NCBI GenBank assembly: GCA_964459445.1
Contig: CAYWMP010000022.1
Coordinates: 1-45,955 of the forward strand
Length of the DNA stretch: 45,955 bases
DNA from: CAYWMP01 sp964459445
Lineage (GTDB): Bacteria > Desulfobacterota > DSM-4660 > Desulfatiglandales > HGW-15
Reading direction: 5' to 3'
A program made the translations under genes and the position numbers. Under the pieces are notes generated by a model. It was not told the origin of the DNA. It saw only the letters and a program-made list of their open reading frames with translations, and made no database searches. Below are positions 9,675-18,379 of this stretch, one piece after another; the first letter of the stretch is position 1, and every line of letters begins with the position of its first letter.

Positions 9675-11039
9675 ATGGAAGCCAAAGCCAAACCAACTTT
9701 TCAGTCCCTCTCAGAGAACGTCGGCCAGTTCGATCTTCGAAACAAGACCATTCTTATTCCTGAGATGAATCGCATTGGGGCTTATCTCATAGCAGCTACC
9801 TTCAGGAGTTTTGGCATAGATGGCCTTGTAATGGAGACTTACAAAGGTCTCGATCTGGGTAAGGAGTTCACTTCAGGCAAAGAATGTTTTCCCTGTCAGG
9901 TCACGACAGGGGATATCCTGTTATTTATGAAAAATGAAAAGATGCGGTTGGGCCGCAAATTTGATCCGAAGAACTATATCTACTTTATGCCCGAAGCCGA
10001 TGGTCCTTGCCGGTTCGGGATGTACAACAAATATCAAAGAATCGTATTGGATTCTTTCCCCGAGCTCAAAAACTTGAAGATCGGATCCCTGAGCTCAAAA
10101 AATTCCTATTCGCTTTCAGGTATGCTCGAAAAGGGGAAGACGAGGGATTTTCGAAAGGCGGCCTATTTCTCCGTGGTCGTTGCCGACGTATTAGACAGGC
10201 TTCTCTGGCGGGCAAGACCCTACGAGAAGGAAAAGGGCATGGCGGATGATTTTATTGAAAAGGCCATGCAGTCCATGAGCGGTGCTTTTGAGGTTTACGG
10301 TGCGGAAAGGAATTTCGAGAAAATCCTTGATCGGCTGGAAGAAGTCATAGAAGATGGAAAGGCAATTATTGATTCTGCTATCCCTCGAAAGCCCTTGATC
10401 GGTATTGTCGGTGAGATCTATCTGAGAACCCATGCCGAATCGAACCAGGATGTGATTCGAGTATTGGAGAGATACGGCGGAGAGATCGTTAATGCTTCGA
10501 TTGCTGAATGGGTTAATTACACGACCTACGACCGCATGCGAGAAGCGAAAATAGGGTTGCGGATGAACTTGAAACAGTTCAAACTGAAGGGCGTCCGCAA
10601 CTATATGAAGAAGATTCTCAGCTATGGCGGCGATCTTTACTATCAACAGATAAGACAACATCAGGTATATAAAAGGGCAAAATCCCTTATTGATCTGGCC
10701 TCTGATCATAGGGTGGATCATTTGGACGAGGTGCTTAAAAAGGATGGTCTTTTTTCCTTTGATGTCGGGACAGAAGCCTGTTTGAGTATTTCGGGTATCA
10801 TGGAGTATATGAAGGAGGGATACAATGGCGTGGTTAACGTATACCCCTTTACCTGCATGCCCAGTACCATCACGTCTGCCATCGTCAGGCCTATTATGAA
10901 TCAGATGAAAGTCCCCTATTTAGATACCCCCTATGATGGGACCTTCCAGCCCGGCAGAGAGGCCGCGATTCGCACTTTTATGTATCAGGCGAATCAGCAT
11001 CTCAAACGAAACGGCAGGGTAGAATTAGGACGCGTATGA
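9675..11039 (+). CDS. Acyl-CoA dehydratase activase-related protein (COG3581 type)
   Basis: A 454-residue protein resembling the dehydratase D-component fold that accompanies large activases. Conserved cysteines lie in GKECFPCQ, GPCRFGMY, TEACLS and FTCMPST, and are likely ligands of an iron-sulfur cluster. In many Clostridia this module is, as I recall, fused to the C-terminus of the activase in one chain of about 1400 residues; here it is separate. The start is forced to this ATG because an in-frame TAA lies 9 bases upstream at 9666; the nearest purine-rich stretch (AAGGGAG) is unusually close and AGGAGG is about 17 bases away. Its stop overlaps the RNase G start by 4 bases (ATGA), so the two are probably translationally coupled. 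Confidence 0.82.
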   Translation: MEAKAKPTFQSLSENVGQFDLRNKTILIPEMNRIGAYLIAATFRSFGIDGLVMETYKGLDLGKEFTSGKECFPCQVTTGDILLFMKNEKMRLGRKFDPKNYIYFMPEADGPCRFGMYNKYQRIVLDSFPELKNLKIGSLSSKNSYSLSGMLEKGKTRDFRKAAYFSVVVADVLDRLLWRARPYEKEKGMADDFIEKAMQSMSGAFEVYGAERNFEKILDRLEEVIEDGKAIIDSAIPRKPLIGIVGEIYLRTHAESNQDVIRVLERYGGEIVNASIAEWVNYTTYDRMREAKIGLRMNLKQFKLKGVRNYMKKILSYGGDLYYQQIRQHQVYKRAKSLIDLASDHRVDHLDEVLKKDGLFSFDVGTEACLSISGIMEYMKEGYNGVVNVYPFTCMPSTITSAIVRPIMNQMKVPYLDTPYDGTFQPGREAAIRTFMYQANQHLKRNGRVELGRV

Positions 11040-12541
11040 AAACAAAAATGCTCATAAATGCAGTGGACCCCGAAGAATACAGGGTTGCTTTTATCAAGGA
11101 TCGTATGCTGGATGGATTCCACGTGGAGACATCGACCGCCGAACAGAAGAAGGGCAATATCTATAAGGGCGTTGTAGAGAAACTTGAACCGAGACTTCAG
11201 GCCTGCTTTGTCAATTATGGCTCGGATCGGAACGGTTTCTTGCCGGCATCAGAGGTCCATCCGGAATACTACCAGACACCCAACAAGGGAAAAGGGGAAC
11301 ACGAAATTCCGCCTATCGGCAAAATCCTGAAAAAGAACCAAGAAATATTGATTCAGGTCACCAAAGAGATGCCGGGCCGGAAAGGAGCGCACTTAACCAC
11401 TTACATTTCATTTGCGGGAAGATATCTGGTTCTGACCCCCGGTCGCACGATAAACGGCGTATCCCGGTTGATTGAAGATGAAGACGAAAGAAAACGGCTC
11501 AAATCTATCATGGGACGATTGAATCGACCCGAGGAGATCGGATACATTGTGCGGACCATGGCCGCCGGTCAGAATAAAAGAGAGCTATCCAAGGACCTTA
11601 ATCGTCTTATAAGAATGTGGAAGGACATAAAGGGTCGCGTCAAGAAATCCCCGACTCTCTCCCTGATTCACAAGGAACAAGACCTCTGCCTTCGAACCCT
11701 CAGGGATTACTATACCAGTGAGGTATCGGAAATTATTGTAGACGATCGGGAAACCTTTAATCGAATAAAGCAGTATATGAAAATAGTTTCACCAAGGAAT
11801 CAGAGGCGGGTAAGACAATATAAGGAGAAACGCCCGATTTTTGACCATTATAAGATCGAGCAGCAGATCGAGAGCATATACAGAAACAAGGTCTATTTGA
11901 AAGGCGGCGGCTCCATTGTCATTGATACCACTGAGGCCCTGATCTCCATTGACGTCAACTCGGGGCGTGGCACGGTTGGAAAGGATATCGAAAGTATGGC
12001 CTTTCAGACCAATCTGGAGGCCTCGATCGAAATCGCTAAACAACTTCGTTTAAGGGATATGGGCGGACTGGTGGTCATTGATTATATCGACATGAAAGAC
12101 AGAAATCACAATAGAAAAGTGGAAAGGACTCTCCGAGAAGAGCTTAAAAAAGACAGAGCAAAGGTGGACATGGGTCGTATCTCAAGATTCGGACTCATGG
12201 AGCTCTCAAGGCAGCGGCTTAACCCATCCATAGAATCCAGAAGCTACCAAATCTGCGAACATTGCCATGGTAGAGGCATGATTATGTCCGTGGAGTCGGC
12301 GGCGGTTTCTTTATTGCGCCGGATATGGATGGGCGCGGCTAAGGGCAATATCAGACAGGTTGACGGATCCTTTCCCGAAGAGGTTGCTTCCTATCTGCTC
12401 AATCGGAAAAGGAAGGAATTGGCTGAGCTCGAGAGGCGTTACGGAATAAGCATCATCCTTAAAGGGGATTCTTCCCTATCTCCCGGGGATGGAAAACTCA
12501 ACTTTGTGGAGGAAAAGGAATCTGATGGCGAGGCTGCCTGA
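11036..12541 (+). CDS. rng: Ribonuclease E/G family endoribonuclease (RNase G)
   Basis: Endoribonuclease for rRNA 5'-end maturation and mRNA turnover; 501 residues is RNase G size and there is no long RNase E scaffold tail. An S1-like RNA-binding segment is near the N-terminus (NIYKGVVEKLEPRLQACFV). The two catalytic metal-binding aspartates are D306 in IDVNSGRG and D349 in VVIDYIDM, 43 residues apart as in E. coli RNase E. The zinc-link motif is C407-x-x-C410 (CEHCHGRG). The start overlaps the stop of the preceding activase partner, and the gene ends the operon. RNase Y is also encoded in this window, so the organism carries both main endonuclease types. Confidence 0.93.
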   Translation: MKTKMLINAVDPEEYRVAFIKDRMLDGFHVETSTAEQKKGNIYKGVVEKLEPRLQACFVNYGSDRNGFLPASEVHPEYYQTPNKGKGEHEIPPIGKILKKNQEILIQVTKEMPGRKGAHLTTYISFAGRYLVLTPGRTINGVSRLIEDEDERKRLKSIMGRLNRPEEIGYIVRTMAAGQNKRELSKDLNRLIRMWKDIKGRVKKSPTLSLIHKEQDLCLRTLRDYYTSEVSEIIVDDRETFNRIKQYMKIVSPRNQRRVRQYKEKRPIFDHYKIEQQIESIYRNKVYLKGGGSIVIDTTEALISIDVNSGRGTVGKDIESMAFQTNLEASIEIAKQLRLRDMGGLVVIDYIDMKDRNHNRKVERTLREELKKDRAKVDMGRISRFGLMELSRQRLNPSIESRSYQICEHCHGRGMIMSVESAAVSLLRRIWMGAAKGNIRQVDGSFPEEVASYLLNRKRKELAELERRYGISIILKGDSSLSPGDGKLNFVEEKESDGEAA

Positions 12542-13058
12542 CCTCCAATCTCCCTTCAAACCGACTAAACCCCAAATCCCAAGCATCAAACCCCACGTGC
12601 CAAAGGCAGGCAAGAGTCTCAAATTCCATATACCACGGCCCTAAGCTTCTGTGTGGATGGATACAATGCAAGTTGGCGTTTATGTCCAACAGGGGGAAGG
12701 GTTTAGCCTGGGGGAATTAGCGAAAGGTCGTTCGGGCATCATTGACTGGGGTGGGAAAGAGGATTACATTAGCTTGGTTTAAGGTTTAAAGTTCAAGGTT
12801 CCGGGTTGAAGAGCCCCAAAGGACTCAAGTTAATGAAGTCGCGCCTCAATTAAGGGGCAGGTATTTTTTTCCAACCCGCCCGATCAAACCCTTTATGCCA
12901 GACAGGAGTGTGAAGGCGATAAAACGAGGCATTGTTTTGTAAAAGATAAGCAATTTTAAGATCTAACAACCTTTGAACCGTGAACCTGGAACCGATTAGT
13001 TTAATATTAATCTTCAATTAACTCGATATTTGAAGTTTTAGCGGATTCCTAGAAACCT
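12542..13058. other. Gene-free gap with degenerate repeats
   Basis: This 517-base gap between RNase G and the M48 protease has no credible gene. It contains imperfect GGTTTAAAGTTCAAGGTTCC-type words (about 12778-12808) and their counterpart near 12968-13002 (TTTGAACCGTGAACCTGGAA), which together could pair into a long hairpin. Similar filler occurs at 37548-37575. No clear promoter could be fixed. Confidence 0.5.
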
Positions 13059-14879
13059 ATGTTTAATAACATCATTTACTTTATCGTTGTGCTCATCATC
13101 TTCAATATGAGCTCACCAGCCGGCGGCGGCGAAACGTCCTTGAGTGCAGATTTTCTTGCGGGCATGGGCGCCTGGGCGTTCTTCACGATTTACACGAGGT
13201 GGTGCTTCAACCGCCTGTTAAGCCGTAACGAAAAAGGTGCTGATGAAGAGGGCCGCCTCACTTTGGCATACCAGAGTCTGGGCGTTAAGCTCTCGATCCT
13301 TGCCATCTTGCTTTTTGCTCTCGATGTATATGCCCTGAACCTGAAGCATTGGTTGCAGGGCCTGCCGGGCATTAAATCATTTTCAGTGCTTCAAGGCATA
13401 TTGGCCATCTTACTATTCATCGGCTATTTAGGAACGATCTGGTATTTCTCCTATCCGGTCTACAGAAAAGCATTTCAAATAAGGATTGAGAGATGGAGCT
13501 TTATTGTCTCCAACTTTAGGCTTAATGTCCCCATCCTGTTCCCTTGGCTGATTCTATCTTTCCTATACGATCTCATTTCTCTGAGCCCCTGGGCAGGCGT
13601 CAGCAGTTTTCTAAACAAACCCTTTGGGCAAATTGTTTTTTTTGCAACATTATTGATGGCCCTGATGGTGTTTATGCCCCTCCTCATTCAATATTGGTGG
13701 GGGTGTCGGGAGTTTGCATCTACTGAAAAAGTGGATGAATTGAAAGGATTTCTCAGGGAAAAAGGATTCAAGTACCGCAGCGTCCTGAAATGGCCCATTT
13801 TTGAAGGACATATGTTGACGGCGGGAATCATGGGTATCATCCCAAGATACCGGTATATTCTCGTTACTGAATCCCTGATGGAAATCCTATCAACTCAAGA
13901 ACTCAAAGGGGTGTTAGCCCACGAGATGGGACACGCGAAATACCGTCATATGTTATTCTATATGATCTTCTTTCTAGGGTATTTGATCTTGATGATCGGT
14001 GTGTTTGATTCCCAACTCTATCAGCTCATAAGCGTGTACATCCTCCAAAAAATCCCAGGGGGCAATTCCTCAGAAAACCTATCCTACCTTTTCTTGTCTC
14101 TCCCGATTCTCATAACCATGGTGCTGTATTTTCGATATGTCATGGGATATTTCATGCGCCATTTCGAACGTCAGGCCGATCTCTATTCAGCCGTCGCCAT
14201 GGGATCCCCCAGGCCTGCCATCAGCTCCCTCGAAAAAATTGCGTTGCTCAGTGGAAAAAGCCGAGAACTGCCAAGCTGGCATCATTTCAGCATAAGGGAA
14301 CGCGTCGATAACCTGTGGCGATTTACAAGTCGGCCGGGGCTCGTAAAACGACAGAACCGGTTGGTGGGTTTGGCCTTTGTGATTTATATGTCCTGCATGG
14401 TCGGGATGGGATATTTCCTGAACTTTGGTGCATTTAAAGAGACGTTGACCTATAGGGTGGCCGACAAGATATTGAATCAAGCCATCGCTGAGGACCCGGA
14501 AAATATTCGCCTTTATGAGAGTTTGGCGATGGTTTACCAGCAGATGGGGAGTCATAGGAAGGCCATTCATACCTATGAAACGATTCTCGGCCTTGATCAA
14601 GAGCAGGCTTTGAGCCTGAATAACCTGGCCTGGCTGTTGGTGACCGCCCCCGAGGAAGAGCTAAGGAACATAGAAAGGGCGCTTTCTCTTGCTAAAGAGG
14701 CTGTCGCCCTGGAAAGATCTTCCATATACTTGGACACCCTTGCAGAGGCGTACTATGCAAACGGATTGGTCCCTGAGGCCATTGAAACCATTAAGGAAGC
14801 GATTTTGATGGCGCCAGATGATTTAGACTACTACCGGAAACAGCTTCAAAAATTCTTGGGTAAAACAGAATCCATATAG
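13059..14879 (+). CDS. Integral-membrane M48 family metalloprotease with C-terminal TPR repeats
   Basis: A 606-residue zinc protease. The catalytic HExxH is HEMGH at H288-H292 and the third zinc ligand is probably E370 in FERQAD, the usual HtpX/Ste24 arrangement. Several hydrophobic segments precede the protease domain (N-terminus, about 70-90, 105-130, 155-180, 195-215), two more flank the active site, and another is near 430-450. The last 150 residues contain TPR-like helices (LYESLAMVYQQMGSHRKAIHTYE; YLDTLAEAYYANGLVPEAIE). A role in membrane or envelope protein quality control is inferred from the family. No strong Shine-Dalgarno is visible before the ATG. It is monocistronic. Confidence 0.85.
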   Translation: MFNNIIYFIVVLIIFNMSSPAGGGETSLSADFLAGMGAWAFFTIYTRWCFNRLLSRNEKGADEEGRLTLAYQSLGVKLSILAILLFALDVYALNLKHWLQGLPGIKSFSVLQGILAILLFIGYLGTIWYFSYPVYRKAFQIRIERWSFIVSNFRLNVPILFPWLILSFLYDLISLSPWAGVSSFLNKPFGQIVFFATLLMALMVFMPLLIQYWWGCREFASTEKVDELKGFLREKGFKYRSVLKWPIFEGHMLTAGIMGIIPRYRYILVTESLMEILSTQELKGVLAHEMGHAKYRHMLFYMIFFLGYLILMIGVFDSQLYQLISVYILQKIPGGNSSENLSYLFLSLPILITMVLYFRYVMGYFMRHFERQADLYSAVAMGSPRPAISSLEKIALLSGKSRELPSWHHFSIRERVDNLWRFTSRPGLVKRQNRLVGLAFVIYMSCMVGMGYFLNFGAFKETLTYRVADKILNQAIAEDPENIRLYESLAMVYQQMGSHRKAIHTYETILGLDQEQALSLNNLAWLLVTAPEEELRNIERALSLAKEAVALERSSIYLDTLAEAYYANGLVPEAIETIKEAILMAPDDLDYYRKQLQKFLGKTESI

Positions 14880-15085
14880 TCTAAACCGAATGCTGAACAT
14901 TCCCGTTTCGAGATGATTTACGGCACTTTATTTTCCCTTGACCTTTGATATCGCCCTATCATATGGTTTGAACCCAGAATGGACCGATGCTCTTTCGGGT
15001 CGGTTTCGCTGTAAAGGGGTTCTCCTTTTCCGGAGTGCGACCTGAAGCTTGGACCATAAATGCACCATGAAAGGAGGTCGGCACT
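14880..15085 (+). promoter_or_regulatory. Leader region of the cold-shock gene
   Basis: The 206 bases before the cold-shock gene hold TTGACC at 14938-14943 with a weak AT-rich -10 candidate about 16 bases on (CATATG). Further down are two potential hairpins: GACCGA...TCGGGTC around 14980-15002 and GGTTCTCC...GGAGTGCGACC around 15017-15042. A long structured leader is usual for cspA-type genes, where it controls translation with temperature; here this is an inference only. Confidence 0.35.
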
Positions 15086-15286
15086 TTGGTAACGGGGATT
15101 TTGAAATGGTTTAGCAACAAGAAGGGAAATGGCTTTATTGAACAGGATGACGGCCCTGATATTTTTGTCCATTACTCCTCCATAACCATGCCCGGTTTCA
15201 AAACACTAACTCAGGGCGACACAGTAAATTACGAGTTGGAAGAGACTGATCGGGGACCTGTAGCCAAGAACGTCAATAAGCCGTAG
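15086..15286 (+). CDS. Cold-shock domain protein (CspA family)
   Basis: A 66-residue single cold-shock domain, which binds single-stranded RNA/DNA and melts RNA structure. RNP1 is KGNGFI (residues 13-18; usually KGFGFI) and RNP2 is DIFVHYSSI (25-33). The expected GILKWFSNKKG opening and a conserved C-terminal GPVAKNV are present. The start is a TTG at 15086: AAGGAGG lies at 15071-15077, exactly 8 bases upstream, and no ATG fits. A strong intrinsic terminator follows, so it forms its own transcript. Confidence 0.94.
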   Translation: MVTGILKWFSNKKGNGFIEQDDGPDIFVHYSSITMPGFKTLTQGDTVNYELEETDRGPVAKNVNKP

Positions 15287-15307
15287 TTTTTCAAGTGACC
15301 TCTTGAA

Positions 15308-15346
15308 AGGCATCCCGTCTGATTTCGGCGGGATGCCTTTTTTTTC
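15308..15346 (+). terminator. Rho-independent terminator of the cold-shock gene
   Basis: A perfect 10-bp stem (AGGCATCCCG at 15308-15317 with CGGGATGCCT at 15329-15338), an 11-base loop, and an uninterrupted T tract directly after. It begins 21 bases past the cold-shock stop codon. This is the clearest terminator in the window. Confidence 0.92.
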
Positions 15347-15398
15347 TTAGGCTAAGCAGTTCCCAACCTCTGAACCCCCTCGTGAGGTAAACATAACC

Positions 15399-16568
15399 AT
15401 GTCTTTAGATTCTGATAGCAATGTGCATCGGCTTGAATACGAAGAGAAAGAAATCACCGTTATTGGGACAGCCCATGTCTCAAAGGAAAGCGCCGATCTT
15501 GTCGAAACGATAATCCAGGAATTTAAACCGGACACAGTTTGTGTTGAGCTCTGTCAATCAAGGTACGATTCCATCACACAGAAACGTCGCTGGCAGGATA
15601 CGAACCTCATCAAAGTCATTAGAGAGAAAAAGGCCTTCTTGCTCCTGTCCAACCTCATGCTGGCCCATTTTCAGAAAAAGATCGGAGAAAAGCTGGGCAT
15701 AAGACCCGGAGAGGAAATGCTGCGGGCGATCCAGACGGCAGAATCCGTGGGCGCCGGTATTAGTCTATCGGATCGGGATATTCGAACGACTCTGTCCAGG
15801 GGGTGGCGTCTCATGAAACTCTGGACCAAGATCAAGCTGTTTGCCCAATTGGTGGCGTCCGCTGGAGACCTGGATGATATCAGCGAAGAAGAGGTTGAAG
15901 AACTCAAGAAAAAGGACATCCTAGAGGCGTTGCTTTCAGAGATTGGAAAATCCCTTCCCGAATTGAGACAAACTCTCATTGACGAGAGGGACCTCTATCT
16001 TACCCAAAAGATAAGAACTGCACCCGGCAATCATATTGTGGCCGTCGTCGGTGCGGGGCATGTTCCGGGTATCCTAAAGGCCTGGAAGGAAGAGATTGAC
16101 CTGGCGCCCCTTGAGCAACTTCCCCCAAAGAGTCGTTTTACGGGATTTCTCAAATGGGGCATTCCTGCACTCATCATTGGTATCATTATCGCAGGCTTCT
16201 TCTTTGCAGGGTTCTCCGCAGGAACCCATATGATCAAATGGTGGGTTCTTGCCAATGCGGTCCTGGCAGGTCTAGGAGCGGCGTTGGCCTTTGCTCACCC
16301 CGTTACCGTTTTGTCGGCAATTGTGGCAGCTCCGCTGACATCCCTCAATCCCATGATTGCGGCAGGGTGGGTTTCAGGCCTTGTGGAGACCCTCATGGGT
16401 AAACCGAAGGTGAGGGATTTTGAAAAACTGCCTGAGGATATCTCTTCCCTCAAAGGATTTTGGCGGAACAAGATTACGAGAATTTTGATGGTGGTTGTAT
16501 TCACGAATCTGGGGAGTTCATTTGGGACTTTTGTTGCTATTCCTCTTATGGTGAAGGTGCTCACCTAA
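15399..16568 (+). CDS. TraB/PrgY family membrane protein
   Basis: A 389-residue protein of the TraB (PrgY/GumN-related) family. The hallmark GTAHVS motif is at residues 24-29 within ITVIGTAHVSKES, a conserved glutamate follows in VCVELCQSRYD, and the second conserved segment VVGAGHVPGI lies near residue 213. The C-terminal 130 residues contain about four hydrophobic helices, consistent with membrane anchoring. Family members are proposed to be metalloproteases or to sequester peptide signals; the bacterial function is unproven. It follows the cold-shock terminator and is probably transcribed alone. Confidence 0.9.
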   Translation: MSLDSDSNVHRLEYEEKEITVIGTAHVSKESADLVETIIQEFKPDTVCVELCQSRYDSITQKRRWQDTNLIKVIREKKAFLLLSNLMLAHFQKKIGEKLGIRPGEEMLRAIQTAESVGAGISLSDRDIRTTLSRGWRLMKLWTKIKLFAQLVASAGDLDDISEEEVEELKKKDILEALLSEIGKSLPELRQTLIDERDLYLTQKIRTAPGNHIVAVVGAGHVPGILKAWKEEIDLAPLEQLPPKSRFTGFLKWGIPALIIGIIIAGFFFAGFSAGTHMIKWWVLANAVLAGLGAALAFAHPVTVLSAIVAAPLTSLNPMIAAGWVSGLVETLMGKPKVRDFEKLPEDISSLKGFWRNKITRILMVVVFTNLGSSFGTFVAIPLMVKVLT

Positions 16569-16930
16569 GGGCCAGGTGTTAAATGAAGCATATACTGCTA
16601 AAGATTCATGGCTACGCTCGGATTCATTTTTTCAAACCCTATCTATTGGCTCCCGGATCGGTTCCCGCAGAGGTCAGGGTTCAGTATAGTAGGTCATTTC
16701 ATGGGAGAGGATTATTCTGTCCATCGACTTTGCTCAGGACCGTGAGCCTGTCGAACGGCAAGGGGTTTTGTGGCGTGAACCCTCCCATCTTCGGGAACGG
16801 CATAGTTCGGTGGAATTCTTTTTGAGATAGGATTTGAAACAAAGACCCCGACCTCCGCTATTGCTTTGGATTTTTTTCACATATGCGTTCCTATAGGGCA
16901 TAGATCCAATGTTTTTCCTACAGTGCCTAT
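16569..16930. other. Convergent gap with repeats
   Basis: These 362 bases lie between the converging TraB and TrkH genes. The short open frame at 16583-16825 has no recognisable features and crosses a dispersed repeat, so I do not call it. The segment 16846-16863 (core CGCTATTG) matches 24958-24974 with one difference, suggesting another dispersed word. No intrinsic terminator was found. Confidence 0.5.
16729..16761 (-). repeat. Dispersed palindromic repeat, copy 2 (REP-like)
   Basis: Reverse complement of the copy at 4960-4990, with two mismatches in the CGGTCCTGAGC portion. It is intergenic, between the TraB and TrkH genes. Confidence 0.7.
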
Positions 16931-18379
16931 CTATTTCCTCCAGAAAGCGGGCATTAATAAAGCGAGAACCGTGTAAATCTCAAGGCGTCCCAAAACCATA
17001 CAAAAGATCAAAACCCATTTCCCGACAAGGGATATCGAGAAGTAATTTTGGGTTGGGCCAACAGGTCCGAGACCCGGACCGATATTAAAAATACAGGCAG
17101 CAACAGATGATAAGGCAGAGACCATATCCAATCCCAGAGCCGCCATGATTAATGCAGATATCACGAAGACAACCAGATAAAGGACGAAGAATCCCCAAAT
17201 ACCGCTCAAGACTTCCGCTGGGACGGGTTTCCCGCCTAACTTAACCTTTGTGACTGCATGGGGGTGGATGATGCGAAAGATCTCCTGATAGGCGTGTTTC
17301 ATGAGAAGCATGATTCGCATGGTCTTCATGCCGCCGCCCGTTGAGCCCGCCATGGCACCCAAAAACATGCAAAGCAGTAGAATTTTTTTGGAGAAAGAGG
17401 GCCAAAGATCGAAATCCGCCGTGGTAAAACCGGTGGTCGTTATCAGGGAACTAACCTGAAAGGACGCGTAACGAAGGGCTTCACCTAGGGAGTAAAAGAG
17501 TGTCCCATGGATATTGAGAGTGACTATTAGGGTCAAGACACCAAAAATGGACAAAAAGGTCCGGCATTCAGGATCTCTTCCGAATAGGGTGATTTCACCT
17601 CGGATCAACCGATAGTGGAGTGAGAAGTTGATCCCGGCCAGAAGCATAAAGACGATGATCACCCCATCAAAGTAAGCGCTGTTATAATGAGCAATGCTCC
17701 TATTCATAGGAGAAAATCCCCCGGTGGGCAGGGTGCAAAAGGCATGGTTTATGGCCTCAAAAAGAGTCATGCCGCCCAAACCAAGAAAAACGATTTCCAG
17801 CGCCGTTATCAGGGTATAGACCTTCCAAAGGGTTTTTGCCGTGTCGGATATCCGCGGTTTAAGTTTATCCACGACGGGGCTGGGTACCTCCGCCCTGTAG
17901 AGTTGCATGCCGCCCACCCCCAGGAATGGAAGAATGGCTATGGAAAGGACAATAATGCCCATGCCGCCAAACCACTGGGTGATGCTTCTCCACATAAGGA
18001 TACCTTTAGGAAGGGCCTCGATGTCTGATAGGACGGATGCGCCTGTGGTGGTAAATCCGGATATGGATTCAAAATATGCATTGGTGAAATCAGGAATCGC
18101 TCCCGAAAGCATAAAGGGGATCGCTCCCACCAACCCCGCCGCGGCCCATCCGAAGGTTACGATGGCCACGCCGTCGCGATGGGTCAGGTGTGTTTCGTCA
18201 TCCTTCCTGATCCCTATAAAGGAAAGCAAGCCGATTGCCGTGGTTAAGAGCATAGAGTAAAAAAGGGGAAGGGTATCGGCGCCTCCGTGGATTAGTGAAA
18301 CAGACAAGGGGATGACCTGGGAGATTCCCAGAAATAGGATCAGGATACCTATGAGTCGAAGGATATTCTTGAAATGCAT
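16931..18379 (-). CDS. trkH: TrkH family potassium uptake channel
   Basis: A 482-residue K+ translocating subunit of the inner membrane. The hydrophobic pattern fits the four-fold M1-P-M2 architecture, and the four selectivity-filter loops can be seen as SISGFTTTGAS, CTLPTGGFSPM, LITTTGFTTADFD and IFNIGPGLGPVGP. The GSTGGGMK segment typical of TrkH lies between the third and fourth repeats. The start codon shares one base with the trkA stop codon (TAATG arrangement), so translation is presumably coupled to the upstream regulator. Confidence 0.95.
   Translation of the reverse strand: MHFKNILRLIGILILFLGISQVIPLSVSLIHGGADTLPLFYSMLLTTAIGLLSFIGIRKDDETHLTHRDGVAIVTFGWAAAGLVGAIPFMLSGAIPDFTNAYFESISGFTTTGASVLSDIEALPKGILMWRSITQWFGGMGIIVLSIAILPFLGVGGMQLYRAEVPSPVVDKLKPRISDTAKTLWKVYTLITALEIVFLGLGGMTLFEAINHAFCTLPTGGFSPMNRSIAHYNSAYFDGVIIVFMLLAGINFSLHYRLIRGEITLFGRDPECRTFLSIFGVLTLIVTLNIHGTLFYSLGEALRYASFQVSSLITTTGFTTADFDLWPSFSKKILLLCMFLGAMAGSTGGGMKTMRIMLLMKHAYQEIFRIIHPHAVTKVKLGGKPVPAEVLSGIWGFFVLYLVVFVISALIMAALGLDMVSALSSVAACIFNIGPGLGPVGPTQNYFSISLVGKWVLIFCMVLGRLEIYTVLALLMPAFWRK

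Noticed and set aside
9568..9768. 66-codon plus-strand frame before the activase partner
   Set aside because: It covers repeat family C and then overlaps the true gene in another frame.
16583..16825. 80-codon plus-strand frame after traB
   Set aside because: It crosses a dispersed repeat and has no family features.
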